DNA from: Niastella caeni
GTDB lineage: Bacteria > Bacteroidota > Bacteroidia > Chitinophagales > Chitinophagaceae
DNA: 64,000 nucleotides
Reading direction: 5' to 3'
Assembly (NCBI RefSeq): GCF_004834005.1
Contig: NZ_STFF01000008.1
Location: 124,001 to 188,000, forward strand
Below, piece after piece: positions 55,190 through 63,521 of this stretch. The notes beneath the pieces were generated by a model. The model saw only the letters and a program-made list of their open reading frames with translations. It did not search any database and had not been told where the DNA came from. The position numbers and the translations under genes were made by a program. Positions within the stretch are counted from its first letter, which is position 1. Each line of letters begins with the position of its first letter.

Positions 55190-56199
55190 TGAGTAATGTG
55201 TTAAGCTTTGGAGAATTACTGTTGCGATTATCGCCGGATACCGAAGGTCAATGGCTGGTCAATACATCGATGCCCGTACACGTAGGTGGTGCTGAATTGA
55301 ATGTAGCCAGGGCACTTGCTCTTTGGAAAATACCGGTGAAATATTTCACCGGCTTACCCGATAATTACTTATCACACCAGATCGTTAAATCGCTGCAGCA
55401 ATGGAATATTGATACCTCGGCCATTCAATATGGCGGTCAGCGTATCGGGTTATATTATTTGCCGCAGGGACTGGATGTTAAGAACGCAGGCGTTATATAT
55501 GACCGTGCAGGTTCATCCTTTGCCAGTTTGCAAAAAGGCACTATCAATTGGGACGCTATCCTCGACGGGGTAACCTGGTTCCATGTAAGCGCCATTTGCC
55601 CGGCATTGAACGCCGATGCGGCCGATGTATGCGAAGAAGTAATGCAGGTATGTAACAAAAAAGGCATCACCGTATCCATCGACCTGAACTACCGCGCAAA
55701 ACTGTGGCAGTACGGCGTACCGGTGCATGAAGTGATGAAGCGGCTGGCGCCTTACTGCGACCTCATCATGGGTAATGTGTGGGCTGCAGAAAAGATGTTA
55801 CAGATTCCGGTGCATCCCGACCTGGTAACAGTTGATAAAAAAGAAATGTACCTTGAGCAGGCATTGGTTTCCTCTAAAGAGATCATAAAGCAATACCCAC
55901 GCTGCAAGGCAGTAGCCAACACTTTCCGTTTCGATCATAAAGGTATTTTATATTATACCACTTTATATACCAACGGGCAATTGCATGTTTCGCAAGTATA
56001 CACAACCGAAACTGTGATTGACAAAGTAGGTAGTGGCGATTGTTATATGGCCGGTTTAATATATGGTTTCTATAAGCAGCAGGCCCCCCAGGAAATTCTT
56101 GAGTTTGCAACAGCGGCTGCCTTTCAGAAACTATTCATTAAAGGCGACGCCACCAATAAATCGGTAGAAGAAATAAACGCATCTATAAAAAAAGCATGA
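55189..56199 (+). CDS. kdgK: 2-keto-3-deoxygluconate kinase (PfkB family)
   Basis: This predicted KDG kinase phosphorylates 2-keto-3-deoxygluconate with ATP to KDPG, the substrate of the aldolase encoded next. The 336-residue PfkB/ribokinase-family protein has the N-terminal sugar-binding motif VGGAELNVARALALW near 30 and the C-terminal ATP-site signature VIDKVGSGDCYMAGLIYGFY near 276-295 with the catalytic aspartate in GSGD. Its start overlaps the uxaC stop, and its end overlaps the eda start by 4 bases (ATGA). The assignment to KDG rather than another sugar rests on this operon context. Confidence 0.9.
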   Translation: MSNVLSFGELLLRLSPDTEGQWLVNTSMPVHVGGAELNVARALALWKIPVKYFTGLPDNYLSHQIVKSLQQWNIDTSAIQYGGQRIGLYYLPQGLDVKNAGVIYDRAGSSFASLQKGTINWDAILDGVTWFHVSAICPALNADAADVCEEVMQVCNKKGITVSIDLNYRAKLWQYGVPVHEVMKRLAPYCDLIMGNVWAAEKMLQIPVHPDLVTVDKKEMYLEQALVSSKEIIKQYPRCKAVANTFRFDHKGILYYTTLYTNGQLHVSQVYTTETVIDKVGSGDCYMAGLIYGFYKQQAPQEILEFATAAAFQKLFIKGDATNKSVEEINASIKKA

Positions 56200-56855
56200 A
56201 CAAACAACTGGATATAATACGGCAGATCGCCCAGCAGAAAATGCTACCGCTGTATTTTCATAAAGATCAGGCCGTAAGCATAAACGTATTGAAGGCTTTG
56301 TATGAAGCCGGCATTAAAGCCGTAGAATATACCAACCGCGGCGCAGAAGCAGTAGATAATTTTAAAGCGTTACGCAAGGTAGTGAACGAGAGCATGCCCG
56401 GTATGCTGTTGGGAATTGGAACTGTAAAAACCATCGCCGATGCTGAACAGTTTATTGCAGCCGGCGCCGATTTCATCATAAGCCCCGTGGTATACCCACC
56501 GGTAGCCAAGGTGGTGCAGGATGCCGGGTTGTTATGGATTCCCGGTTGTTTAACACCTACCGAAATTTTCACTGCAGAAATGAATGGTGCCAAAATGGTG
56601 AAGATCTTTCCGGGCAGTGTAGTAGGGCCTTCTTATATTTCAGCTATTAAAGAATTGTTCCCCGGTTTATTGTTTATGCCTACCGGAGGTGTAGATACCA
56701 CTGCAGAAAGCATCAAGGAGTGGTTCGATAATGGCGTATGTGCGGTAGGGATGGGAAGCAAACTGATCAGCAAAGGTATTATGCAGAACCAGGAATACGA
56801 TAAACTAACAACGCTGACGAAAGTAGTTCTGGAAATACTAAGTAACATAAAATAA
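56196..56855 (+). CDS. eda: KDPG aldolase
   Basis: This predicted KDPG aldolase splits 2-keto-3-deoxy-6-phosphogluconate into pyruvate and glyceraldehyde-3-phosphate, the last step of galacturonate breakdown. The 219-residue class I aldolase shows the catalytic glutamate in AGIKAVEYTNRG near 45, the phosphate-site region DFIISPVVYPP near 92, and the Schiff-base lysine in AKMVKIFPGSVVGP near 133. The family length is about 210-220. Its start overlaps the end of kdgK by 4 bases. A strong hairpin with a short T-run lies just after the stop codon. Confidence 0.92.
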   Translation: MNKQLDIIRQIAQQKMLPLYFHKDQAVSINVLKALYEAGIKAVEYTNRGAEAVDNFKALRKVVNESMPGMLLGIGTVKTIADAEQFIAAGADFIISPVVYPPVAKVVQDAGLLWIPGCLTPTEIFTAEMNGAKMVKIFPGSVVGPSYISAIKELFPGLLFMPTGGVDTTAESIKEWFDNGVCAVGMGSKLISKGIMQNQEYDKLTTLTKVVLEILSNIK

Positions 56856-56858
56856 AAT

Positions 56859-56901
56859 AACAAAGACGTGCCACGTTCCAACAGCGTGGCACGTCTTTGT
56901 T
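56859..56901 (+). terminator. Strong hairpin between eda and exuT
   Basis: AACAAAGACGTGCCACG and CGTGGCACGTCTTTGTT form a perfect 17-bp stem around a nine-base loop. The T-tract is inside the stem end rather than after it, and the ATG of exuT is 16 bp further on. It may be a partial terminator that lowers exuT expression relative to uxaC-kdgK-eda. Confidence 0.75.
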
Positions 56902-56917
56902 CCTTAAAAGGACTGAT

Positions 56918-58213
56918 ATGCAAGCTATAGGAAAATACAGGTGGACTATTTGTGGGCTGGTATTCTTTGCCACCACGGTAAACTACCTCGATCGCGCGGT
57001 AATTAGTTTATTGAAATCGACCCTCACCAAAGAAATGCATTGGGATGATGGTGATTATGCCAATGTGGAAATTGCATTCAAGATAGCCTATGCCATCGGT
57101 TTATTGCTGGCCGGCCGCGTAATAGACAAGCTGGGAACAAAGATCGGTTATGCATTGTCTACTGCCCTGTGGAGCATTGCGGCCGTAGCGCATGCAGCGG
57201 CTAACAGCGTATTCGGTTTTGGTGTTGCCCGGGCTGCATTGGGCGTAACTGAAGCAGGTAACTTTCCGGCTGCAATTAAAACGGTGGCCGAATGGTTTCC
57301 CAAAAAAGAACGGGCGTTGGCTACCGGTATATTCAATTCAGGCGCCAATATAGGCGCCATTGTTGCACCTGCAAGCGTTCCTTTCATTGTAGAGAAACTA
57401 GGCTGGCAATGGGCATTTATTATTACCGGTGCATTGGGATTTGTATGGCTGATGCTTTGGTTCATTTATTATGAAGTGCCGAAGAAACAAAAGAAATTAT
57501 CCCAGGCCGAATATGAATACATCCACAGCGATAAAGATGAAACACCGGCGCTGGACCAGGTAAAACCCAGTGTTTCCTGGGCCAGATTGCTTACTTATAA
57601 ACAAACCTGGGCATTTGCCGTTGGTAAACTGCTTACCGATCCCATCTGGTGGTTCTATCTCTTCTGGTTACCCGATTTTCTGGAAAGTCAGTACGGCTTA
57701 AAAGGTACCCAGGTTTCATTGCCGGTTGCCCTGGTATACAGTATGTCGACCATAGGAAGTGTATTCGGAGGATGGATACCCATGAAATTGATCAATAGTG
57801 GCTGGCAAACCTATAAAGCCCGGAAAACTTCCATGCTGATCTATGCCTTTTTTGTTATTCCTATATTGTTCGCGCAGTTAGCAGGTGGTGTTAACATGTG
57901 GCTGGCCGTTATAATCATTGGTATTGCCGCTTCTGCACACCAGGCATGGAGCGCCAACATCTTTACAACGGTAAGTGATATGTTCCCCAAGCATACAACA
58001 GGTTCAGTAACTGGTATTGGCGGTATGTTTGGCGCAGTGGGTGGTATATTGCTTTCTGCTGCCGTACAAAAAAATATGTTTGTGCATTATCGCAGTATTG
58101 GAAAAATTGAAGTTGCTTATTACATCATGTTTGCGGTTTGCGGTGGTGCTTATCTGTTGGCCTGGGTGCTCATGCACTTCCTGGTGCCAAAAGAAAAACG
58201 TGTTGAAGTGTAG
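56918..58213 (+). CDS. exuT: ExuT-type hexuronate MFS transporter
   Basis: This 431-residue inner-membrane transporter of the anion:cation symporter branch of the MFS probably imports galacturonate or glucuronate with protons. Family motifs are TTVNYLDRAVIS near 22, GVTEAGNFPAAIKTVAEWFPKKERALATGIFNSGANIGAIV near 108-150 and AHQAWSANIFTTVSDMFP near 340. The start at 56918 follows an AAAAGGA stretch; an upstream in-frame ATG at 56897 lies within the hairpin and is rejected. It is the last gene of the pectin locus and carries the monomer that UxaC uses. A terminator follows at 58242. Confidence 0.9.
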   Translation: MQAIGKYRWTICGLVFFATTVNYLDRAVISLLKSTLTKEMHWDDGDYANVEIAFKIAYAIGLLLAGRVIDKLGTKIGYALSTALWSIAAVAHAAANSVFGFGVARAALGVTEAGNFPAAIKTVAEWFPKKERALATGIFNSGANIGAIVAPASVPFIVEKLGWQWAFIITGALGFVWLMLWFIYYEVPKKQKKLSQAEYEYIHSDKDETPALDQVKPSVSWARLLTYKQTWAFAVGKLLTDPIWWFYLFWLPDFLESQYGLKGTQVSLPVALVYSMSTIGSVFGGWIPMKLINSGWQTYKARKTSMLIYAFFVIPILFAQLAGGVNMWLAVIIIGIAASAHQAWSANIFTTVSDMFPKHTTGSVTGIGGMFGAVGGILLSAAVQKNMFVHYRSIGKIEVAYYIMFAVCGGAYLLAWVLMHFLVPKEKRVEV

Positions 58214-58241
58214 TATTAAAGAATTCTCAGTATAAAGAGGG

Positions 58242-58280
58242 CGGGGAAGAAGCCGGTGAAACGGCATCTTCCCCGTTTTT
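58242..58280 (+). terminator. Intrinsic terminator after exuT
   Basis: CGGGGAAGA and TCTTCCCCG pair over 9 bp, with GCCG/CGGC continuing the stem past an A-A mismatch, followed by TTTTT. It closes the pectin locus. Confidence 0.9.
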
Positions 58281-58498
58281 ATTTAAATCCTTTTAGCGCT
58301 GCTGTAGCCTTCCCAAAGGCAAAAATTTTAGCCCAAATCGATTTTGATGGCCCGCCTTGAAAGTGTGTAAAAAAACCGCATAAAGGGCAAATAATGACCC
58401 ATGAGGGTGTAATAATTAAAAAATTCAGAAACAATTTCCGTTTATTGATCGTAGTGTGCAAGAATTTTGTAAATTAGAAATAATCTAAATCGACTGTT

Positions 58499-58774
58499 AT
58501 GGAAAGAGCCTACAAATGCTGTCAATCCTGTGGTATGCCTATGAAACGGGATAGCGGTGGCACCCATGGGGATGGCACCATAAGCAAAATGTATTGCAGC
58601 CACTGTTTCCAGGATGGAAAATTTACAGTGCGGAACATTACAGTTGATGATATGAAGGAACGGGTAAAAGGTAAATTAAAAGAGGTTGGCTTTCCTGGTT
58701 TCCTGACCGGTTTTTTTACCCGTAACATACATAAGCTGGAGCGCTGGAAATCACACCCCCTTGCTGTTGAATAA
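58499..58774 (+). CDS. Small putative zinc-ribbon protein
   Basis: This 91-residue protein has two cysteine pairs near its N-terminus, YKCCQSCGMPMKRDSGGTH and KMYCSHCFQDGKF, that should hold one zinc ion in the zinc-ribbon domain common in short bacterial proteins of unknown role (zinc_ribbon_2 type). The C-terminal half (VDDMKERVKGKLKEVGFPGFLTGFFTRNIHKLERWKSH) is probably helical and is typical of this family. It stands alone between the pectin locus and a beta-barrel gene, with 285 bp upstream. A weak AATTTTG box lies about 30 bp before the start. No function can be assigned. Confidence 0.8.
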   Translation: MERAYKCCQSCGMPMKRDSGGTHGDGTISKMYCSHCFQDGKFTVRNITVDDMKERVKGKLKEVGFPGFLTGFFTRNIHKLERWKSHPLAVE

Positions 58775-59020
58775 TTTCCCAGGAGCAGGGCGTTTTTATG
58801 AACATTGAATCTATAGCAATTCTTCACCCGTAAAATTTATGTGCTGTTCAAAAGAATGGCACCGTTTATCTGTGCGCCGAATCAAAGCGTATTTGATGCC
58901 AGGCGTTCCTATAACAGATATTCCTGATATTTTACTTCCCCACCTTATTAGTAATTTTCATATGTTCTCATTTAACAACATTGCAACGGCCTTCTTTCTG
59001 TTGGTTGTTTAAATTGCAGG

Positions 59021-59037
59021 TGAACCATATTGGTTCA
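59021..59037. repeat. Small hairpin upstream of the beta-barrel gene
   Basis: TGAACCA and TGGTTCA form a perfect 7-bp stem around TAT, 26 bp before the start at 59063. TAACTTTT just after it resembles a -7 box. Confidence 0.4.
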
Positions 59038-59062
59038 ACCTAACTTTTATCCTTAAACAGCC

Positions 59063-59812
59063 ATGAAAAAAACATCTACTCTTCTAACAGGCTTTCTGTT
59101 TCTTTCTATTATTCTGCAAGCACAAAAAAAACAATCAAAATTTTTCACCCAACTGGCAGTCGGTCCTTCATTTCCCATTGGGCGTTTTGCCGAAACTTCC
59201 TATAAAGGGGAAAATGAAGTGCCCGGTTTCGCAAAAACAGGAATAGGCGCTCATCTTTCCCTGGGCTATTATTTAAATAAATCTTTTGGGCTTTTGCTTT
59301 CATCGGGATACACTATACATGAGCAGGATGAACAGGCCTACAGGGATTATTTTAATGGATTTTTTTCTGGAATAACAGTGCGACAAATGGAGGCTAAAAG
59401 CTGGAAGACAGCAAAAGTGATGGCCGGGGGCTTTCTGGTTACCCCATTAACGTCGGAATCGGAGCTGGTTTTGCGTACAAAACTAACTGCTGGTCTTGCA
59501 AAGACGGCTGTTCCGAAGATCTGGTGGTGGGGGGCCGATCAAAGCGGAATGTCGACTGCTGGTGCTAATAATGAAAAAGTACCACTGCCCTGGTCATTCT
59601 GCTACCAGGTGAGTGCGGCGCTTGAGTATAAGGTTAGCCGGAACTGGCATGTGCTGTTAGATATCAGTTCCTTTAATACAAAAGCCACCAATGAATTCAG
59701 CTATACTATTATACCCAACCCGCCTGGCGGGCCCGTGCAAATGGTTACTGTAAAAAATAAGTATAAGCAGGCTACTGTAAATGTAATGGCAGGAATAGGC
59801 GTGAGCTTTTAA
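59063..59812 (+). CDS. Secreted outer-membrane beta-barrel-like protein
   Basis: This 249-residue protein has a signal peptide (STLLTGFLFLSIILQAQ) and a sequence typical of small eight-stranded-type porin or outer-membrane beta-barrel proteins of Bacteroidota. It has alternating hydrophobic stretches such as FTQLAVGPSFPIGRFAE, IGAHLSLGYYLNKSFGLLLSSGYT and a C-terminal strand ATVNVMAGIGVSF ending in phenylalanine, as expected for outer-membrane insertion. No catalytic motif is seen. It is a single gene followed by a terminator at 59919. The family is broad and the function unknown. Confidence 0.75.
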   Translation: MKKTSTLLTGFLFLSIILQAQKKQSKFFTQLAVGPSFPIGRFAETSYKGENEVPGFAKTGIGAHLSLGYYLNKSFGLLLSSGYTIHEQDEQAYRDYFNGFFSGITVRQMEAKSWKTAKVMAGGFLVTPLTSESELVLRTKLTAGLAKTAVPKIWWWGADQSGMSTAGANNEKVPLPWSFCYQVSAALEYKVSRNWHVLLDISSFNTKATNEFSYTIIPNPPGGPVQMVTVKNKYKQATVNVMAGIGVSF

Positions 59813-60152
59813 CAAGCAAGGTAGCTTTTCATAAATTACTTGTTATCGGGTATTGGGCCGGCAGCTTATCAAAACTGTAAGCCAGATACCTGCACTTATA
59901 AATGATTTTCAGTTATTTAATCCCGCCGTAAGGCGGGATTTTTGTTTAGAGTTATAGGACCTCTCCCCAATTCTCATATTATTTTAATCTCCGGTTCCTG
60001 TCATCGAAAGTATCTTTAACTGCGCATAAAGCCTGTTCACTTTTCTATTCACGATCGCTCTGTCATGCTTTTAATATCAGTAAGCCCGGTTACGCGGTGA
60101 TTTCATTCACCGGCAGCTATTGTACTATTCAACCACATACAGTGTTATTATT
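59813..60152. other. Gap before the ClC gene
   Basis: The 340 bp hold the terminator at 59919-59946. I see nothing else beyond AT-rich sequence and no clear TAnnTTTG promoter box. An in-frame ATG at 60120 would add 11 polar residues to the ClC protein and is less likely than the ATG at 60153. Confidence 0.5.
59919..59946 (+). terminator. Intrinsic terminator of the CCCGCC/GGCGGG family
   Basis: AATCCCGCC and GGCGGGATT form a perfect 9-bp stem with a GTAA loop, followed by TTTTGTTT. It lies 107 bp after the beta-barrel gene. Confidence 0.85.
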
Positions 60153-61535
60153 ATGAAGAAGATCATTAATCCAGTACGAAACCGGCTGAAACGCGTGTAC
60201 AACCGGTTACACAACGAAGGTTTCAAAAACAATTTATTACAGGCTATTCCTTTCTGGATCGCTTCGGTGATAACCGGCCTTCTGGCGGTATTGTATGCCA
60301 AATTATTTTCCTGGGCAGAAATGGGTACGGAATGGGTGCTGCATCATGGGGTATGGTGGCTTTTTATTGTGATGCCTGTTTGTTTTGTTACTGCCTGGTG
60401 GCTCGTGTATAAGTTTGCGCCTGCAGCACGCGGAAGCGGCATACCACAGGTGATTGCAGCGGTAGAACTGGCCACGCCCAAATACATTGACAAGGTTAAA
60501 AAACTGCTGAGCATTCGCATCATCTTCTTTAAAATAGTATCGAGCGTTATCATGGTGTTTGGCGGCGGGGTTGTTGGGCGGGAAGGGCCTACCATACAAA
60601 TTGCCGGCTCTGTGTTCAGGTCTATTAACCAAATGCTGCCTTCCTGGTGGCCCAAGATCTCAAAACGGAATATGATCATGGCCGGCGCTGCAGCCGGACT
60701 TGCTGCGGCATTTAACACGCCGATGGGTGGAGTAGTGTTTGCGATGGAAGAAGTAACACGTACCCATATCAGTTATTTTAAAACAGCTTTATTTACGGCA
60801 GTGATCATTGCAGGTTTAACCGCCCAGGGTTTGCTGGGCCCTTATTTATACCTGGGTTATCCCGATGTAAGTAATTTGTCGGGTTATATATTCTTTGGCG
60901 TTATTGCAGTGGGTATCGTCACCGGCGTATTAGGGAGCGCAATGGCGCGGGCAATTTTAAGTATCATGAAATGGACGCGGTCGTTGAGGTCGGTCCCTAA
61001 AAGAGTATTATACATTACCGCATGTGCCTTAGTGTTGGCTACACTGGCCTATTTTGTAAGTGTGCATGCATTGGGTTCTGGTAAGGAGATCATGACGCAT
61101 GCCTTGTTTACGAATGATAAAACCCTGCCCTGGTATATGCCCTTCGTGCGGATAATAGGACCGATTTTATCATTTACTACCGGCGCAGCAGGTGGCGTAT
61201 TTGCTCCGGCCTTAACGGCGGGCGCCAGTATCGGCGTCGTGATGGGGGAGTGGTTCCATGTTTCTCCCACAAATGTGAATCTGCTGATCCTGGCAGGTAT
61301 GGTAGGTTTTCTTACAGGCGTAACCCGTACGCCCTTTACGTCGGCCATCCTGGTGCTTGAAATGACCGACCGGCACAATGTTATTTTTCACCTGATGTTA
61401 GCCGGTATGGTGGCAAGTCTCGTTGCCTACCTGGTTGACAGGCATTCATTTTATGATCATCTGAAAATGCAATACATACAAGATGTGCATCATGAAGCGA
61501 TTCGAGAAGAAGAGAAAGAAGCGAGTGGTAAGTAG
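60153..61535 (+). CDS. ClC-family chloride channel / Cl-/H+ antiporter
   Basis: This 460-residue ClC protein has about ten to twelve membrane helices. The anion filter motifs are present: GSGIPQ near 94, GREGPT near 141 with the gating glutamate, and GGVFAPALTAGASIG near 345. AAFNTPMGGVVFAMEE near 186-200 supplies the second glutamate expected in proton-coupled exchangers, which argues for an antiporter rather than a channel. The C-terminus lacks CBS domains. ClC exchangers in bacteria serve acid resistance or halide export. No operon partner is visible; the next gene is convergent. Confidence 0.92.
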   Translation: MKKIINPVRNRLKRVYNRLHNEGFKNNLLQAIPFWIASVITGLLAVLYAKLFSWAEMGTEWVLHHGVWWLFIVMPVCFVTAWWLVYKFAPAARGSGIPQVIAAVELATPKYIDKVKKLLSIRIIFFKIVSSVIMVFGGGVVGREGPTIQIAGSVFRSINQMLPSWWPKISKRNMIMAGAAAGLAAAFNTPMGGVVFAMEEVTRTHISYFKTALFTAVIIAGLTAQGLLGPYLYLGYPDVSNLSGYIFFGVIAVGIVTGVLGSAMARAILSIMKWTRSLRSVPKRVLYITACALVLATLAYFVSVHALGSGKEIMTHALFTNDKTLPWYMPFVRIIGPILSFTTGAAGGVFAPALTAGASIGVVMGEWFHVSPTNVNLLILAGMVGFLTGVTRTPFTSAILVLEMTDRHNVIFHLMLAGMVASLVAYLVDRHSFYDHLKMQYIQDVHHEAIREEEKEASGK

Positions 61536-61682
61536 CTGGGGAGGAGGGCAGGGGACCTTTCTATTTGCATATTGTCTATTGCAAATTGTATATTTCTTTG
61601 CTGCCGTCTTTGCTATGCGTGCATATTGCCAATTAGGCTGTTCCTTGTTACCTCGCTGCCTTTATGCCTTGTTGCCTTTCTT

Positions 61683-61707
61683 GCTTACAGCTTGCAGCTT
61701 GCAGCCT
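61683..61707. repeat. GCTTACAGCTTGCAGCTTGCAG-type intergenic repeat
   Basis: The convergent gap 61536-61743 carries GCTTACAGCTTGCAGC-type repeats here, TATTGTCTATTGCAAATTG at about 61570, and CCTCGCTGCCTTTATGCCTT near 61650. No terminator hairpin was found for either flanking gene. Confidence 0.5.
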
Positions 61708-61743
61708 GATTCCTATTTCTGCCATTGCAACAAACTTTACTCT

Positions 61744-63225
61744 TTATTTCTTTGTATTCTTCCCATCCCAACCTTTAAATTTGATCAGATCATCAAAATC
61801 AAAAGAAAGGCCTTTTTTAAAGATCACGAGGGCGGTGCGTTGATAAAACTTGCGGCGTAAAACAGGCAGGTGATGCCAGTAACGTACCCGTTTTTTAAAG
61901 GTGTGCTGTAAGTTGGCAACCAGCAGTTTTTTATCCAATTCGCCGTCTTCCTGAACAGCCTTCAATAATTTCATCGAGAGCACACCAGTAGCAGCGCCGG
62001 CCATAAAGAACAAATTCCATTGTCCCCGGCCAAACAAATGAATAACGAAATGACTGGTAAAGAAATCGGCCAGTAAACCACCCACCAGGGGAGCGGTTGC
62101 AGAAAAAACAGCGGTAACAATATTTTTGGTAACCAGGTAAACAATGCCTTCTTCGGCAGGCGCCAGCTTTAACCCGATATTCTGTAATGCCAGGGTAATA
62201 CCGGCGTTGGAAGCACCCATCAGAATGTGCATTACCACCAGCAGCGGCAGAAGCAAAGCTGCGTTCATAACCCCGATTACCGACCAGGCCATAATACAGC
62301 CAATGTAAACCGGGGCACAAATGCGAATAATGGTTTTATTGCTATAGCGGTCAGAGCATCTTCCCCACAATTTTATGGAGGTAATGCTGCTCACCTGGCT
62401 AACAATATTCAAACAGATAACATACACCAGTGGCAGGCCCAGGGTCTTCATCATATATACAGAGAAGAAGGGTGTAACCAGGTTGAAAGCAAAGATCCAG
62501 ATGGAATTAAAAACCAGCAGCTTTCTGAAGTTGGGTACAGTAAGCGGCTTGCTGAACAGCTTTACAATATTATCATTGATAGGTGTTGGTTTGGGCTCGG
62601 GCGTACGGGCCAGGGCGTATACCCCCCACATGCCGGTGATGCCGCTGATGATGAACATCCCTGCGTACGCGGTTATTTCATAAGCGGGATAATGTTCCTT
62701 GATATGATCAATGCTCAGGGCAATGAACAGGCTGAGCGTAACATTCAAAATTTGCATCAGGCGGCTGCGGTGCGAAAAATAGCTGCCCAGTATTTGTTGA
62801 GGAATGAGGTCGCGCATCCAGGAGTTCCAGCTACCGCCGGCTATGGAAGCAAACAGGTATTGAAACGACAATAAAAAGATAAGGGCTGAAACACTGGCGC
62901 TGTTGGAAAATAGTAAGGGCAGCGTGCCGATCACCAGTAACGGCACCCGGGCGCAAAAAGCGCCGATCACGGTTATTTTACGCCGGTTATTGAAACGCTG
63001 TACCAGCCAAACGGATACAAGTTGAAAAATATTGGTGAGTGTGGGTAATGCGGCCAAAATCCCGATCTGAATATTGGAGGCGCCCATGTATAAGGCTATG
63101 GCAACCAGGAAAGTGCCTGCCGTAAGGGTGTTCATGGTCTCGGTAGCCAGGCCATCCTTTAATATTAAATGCAGCCCGGTCTTTACCTGGGTATTGGTTA
63201 ATTGATCAGATGGTTGAAGTTTCAT
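61744..63225 (-). CDS. MFS transporter of unknown substrate
   Basis: This predicted 493-residue membrane protein of the major facilitator superfamily starts at the ATG at 63225; an alternative ATG at 63264 would add 13 residues. It has about twelve hydrophobic helices, for example TFLVAIALYMGASNIQIGILAALPTLTNIF and PLLVIGTLPLLFSNSASVSALIFLLSF, an inter-domain loop with ARTPEPKPTPINDN near 210, and a C-terminal charged tail (ELDKKLLVANLQHTFKKRVRYWHHL). No motif points to a substrate. It is convergent with the ClC gene. Confidence 0.78.
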   Translation of the reverse strand: MKLQPSDQLTNTQVKTGLHLILKDGLATETMNTLTAGTFLVAIALYMGASNIQIGILAALPTLTNIFQLVSVWLVQRFNNRRKITVIGAFCARVPLLVIGTLPLLFSNSASVSALIFLLSFQYLFASIAGGSWNSWMRDLIPQQILGSYFSHRSRLMQILNVTLSLFIALSIDHIKEHYPAYEITAYAGMFIISGITGMWGVYALARTPEPKPTPINDNIVKLFSKPLTVPNFRKLLVFNSIWIFAFNLVTPFFSVYMMKTLGLPLVYVICLNIVSQVSSITSIKLWGRCSDRYSNKTIIRICAPVYIGCIMAWSVIGVMNAALLLPLLVVMHILMGASNAGITLALQNIGLKLAPAEEGIVYLVTKNIVTAVFSATAPLVGGLLADFFTSHFVIHLFGRGQWNLFFMAGAATGVLSMKLLKAVQEDGELDKKLLVANLQHTFKKRVRYWHHLPVLRRKFYQRTALVIFKKGLSFDFDDLIKFKGWDGKNTKK

Positions 63226-63420
63226 CACACAGCCTCTTAATGGATACACAATATTAACGCACAAATAAAAAACGAATTACAACTGTGGATATTATTCCAG
63301 GCCATTACTTATTGACACTTAGTATGCGATAAATCCATTATTTATAATTTCCTTAAGAAAAGGCAACAAGGCAGCGAGGCAACAAGAAAAAGGCAAAGTG
63401 CAATGCTAAAGGCCGAAGCT

Positions 63421-63462
63421 AAAAAGAAAAGCCATCCCGCTTTAAGTGGAATGGCTTCTTTT
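63421..63462 (-). terminator. Intrinsic terminator of the YciF-like gene
   Basis: AAGCCAT (63429-63435) and ATGGCTT (63451-63457) form a 7-bp stem, extended by two G-C pairs past a mismatch. On the - strand it is followed by TTTTCTTTTT. It lies downstream of the - strand gene that ends at 63522. Confidence 0.75.
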
Positions 63463-63521
63463 AATAAAGACAGTCCTGAAAACGTCTTTATATGCTTAGT
63501 CGACTACTGTCTGATTGGGTA

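Noticed and set aside
61483..61860. 125-residue open frame in the convergent gap
   Set aside because: It overlaps both the ClC 3' end and the MFS 3' end and is made largely from intergenic repeats.
62227..62874. 215-residue antisense frame opposite the MFS gene
   Set aside because: The - strand protein has consistent membrane helices; the + strand product is polar, low in structure and without known motifs.
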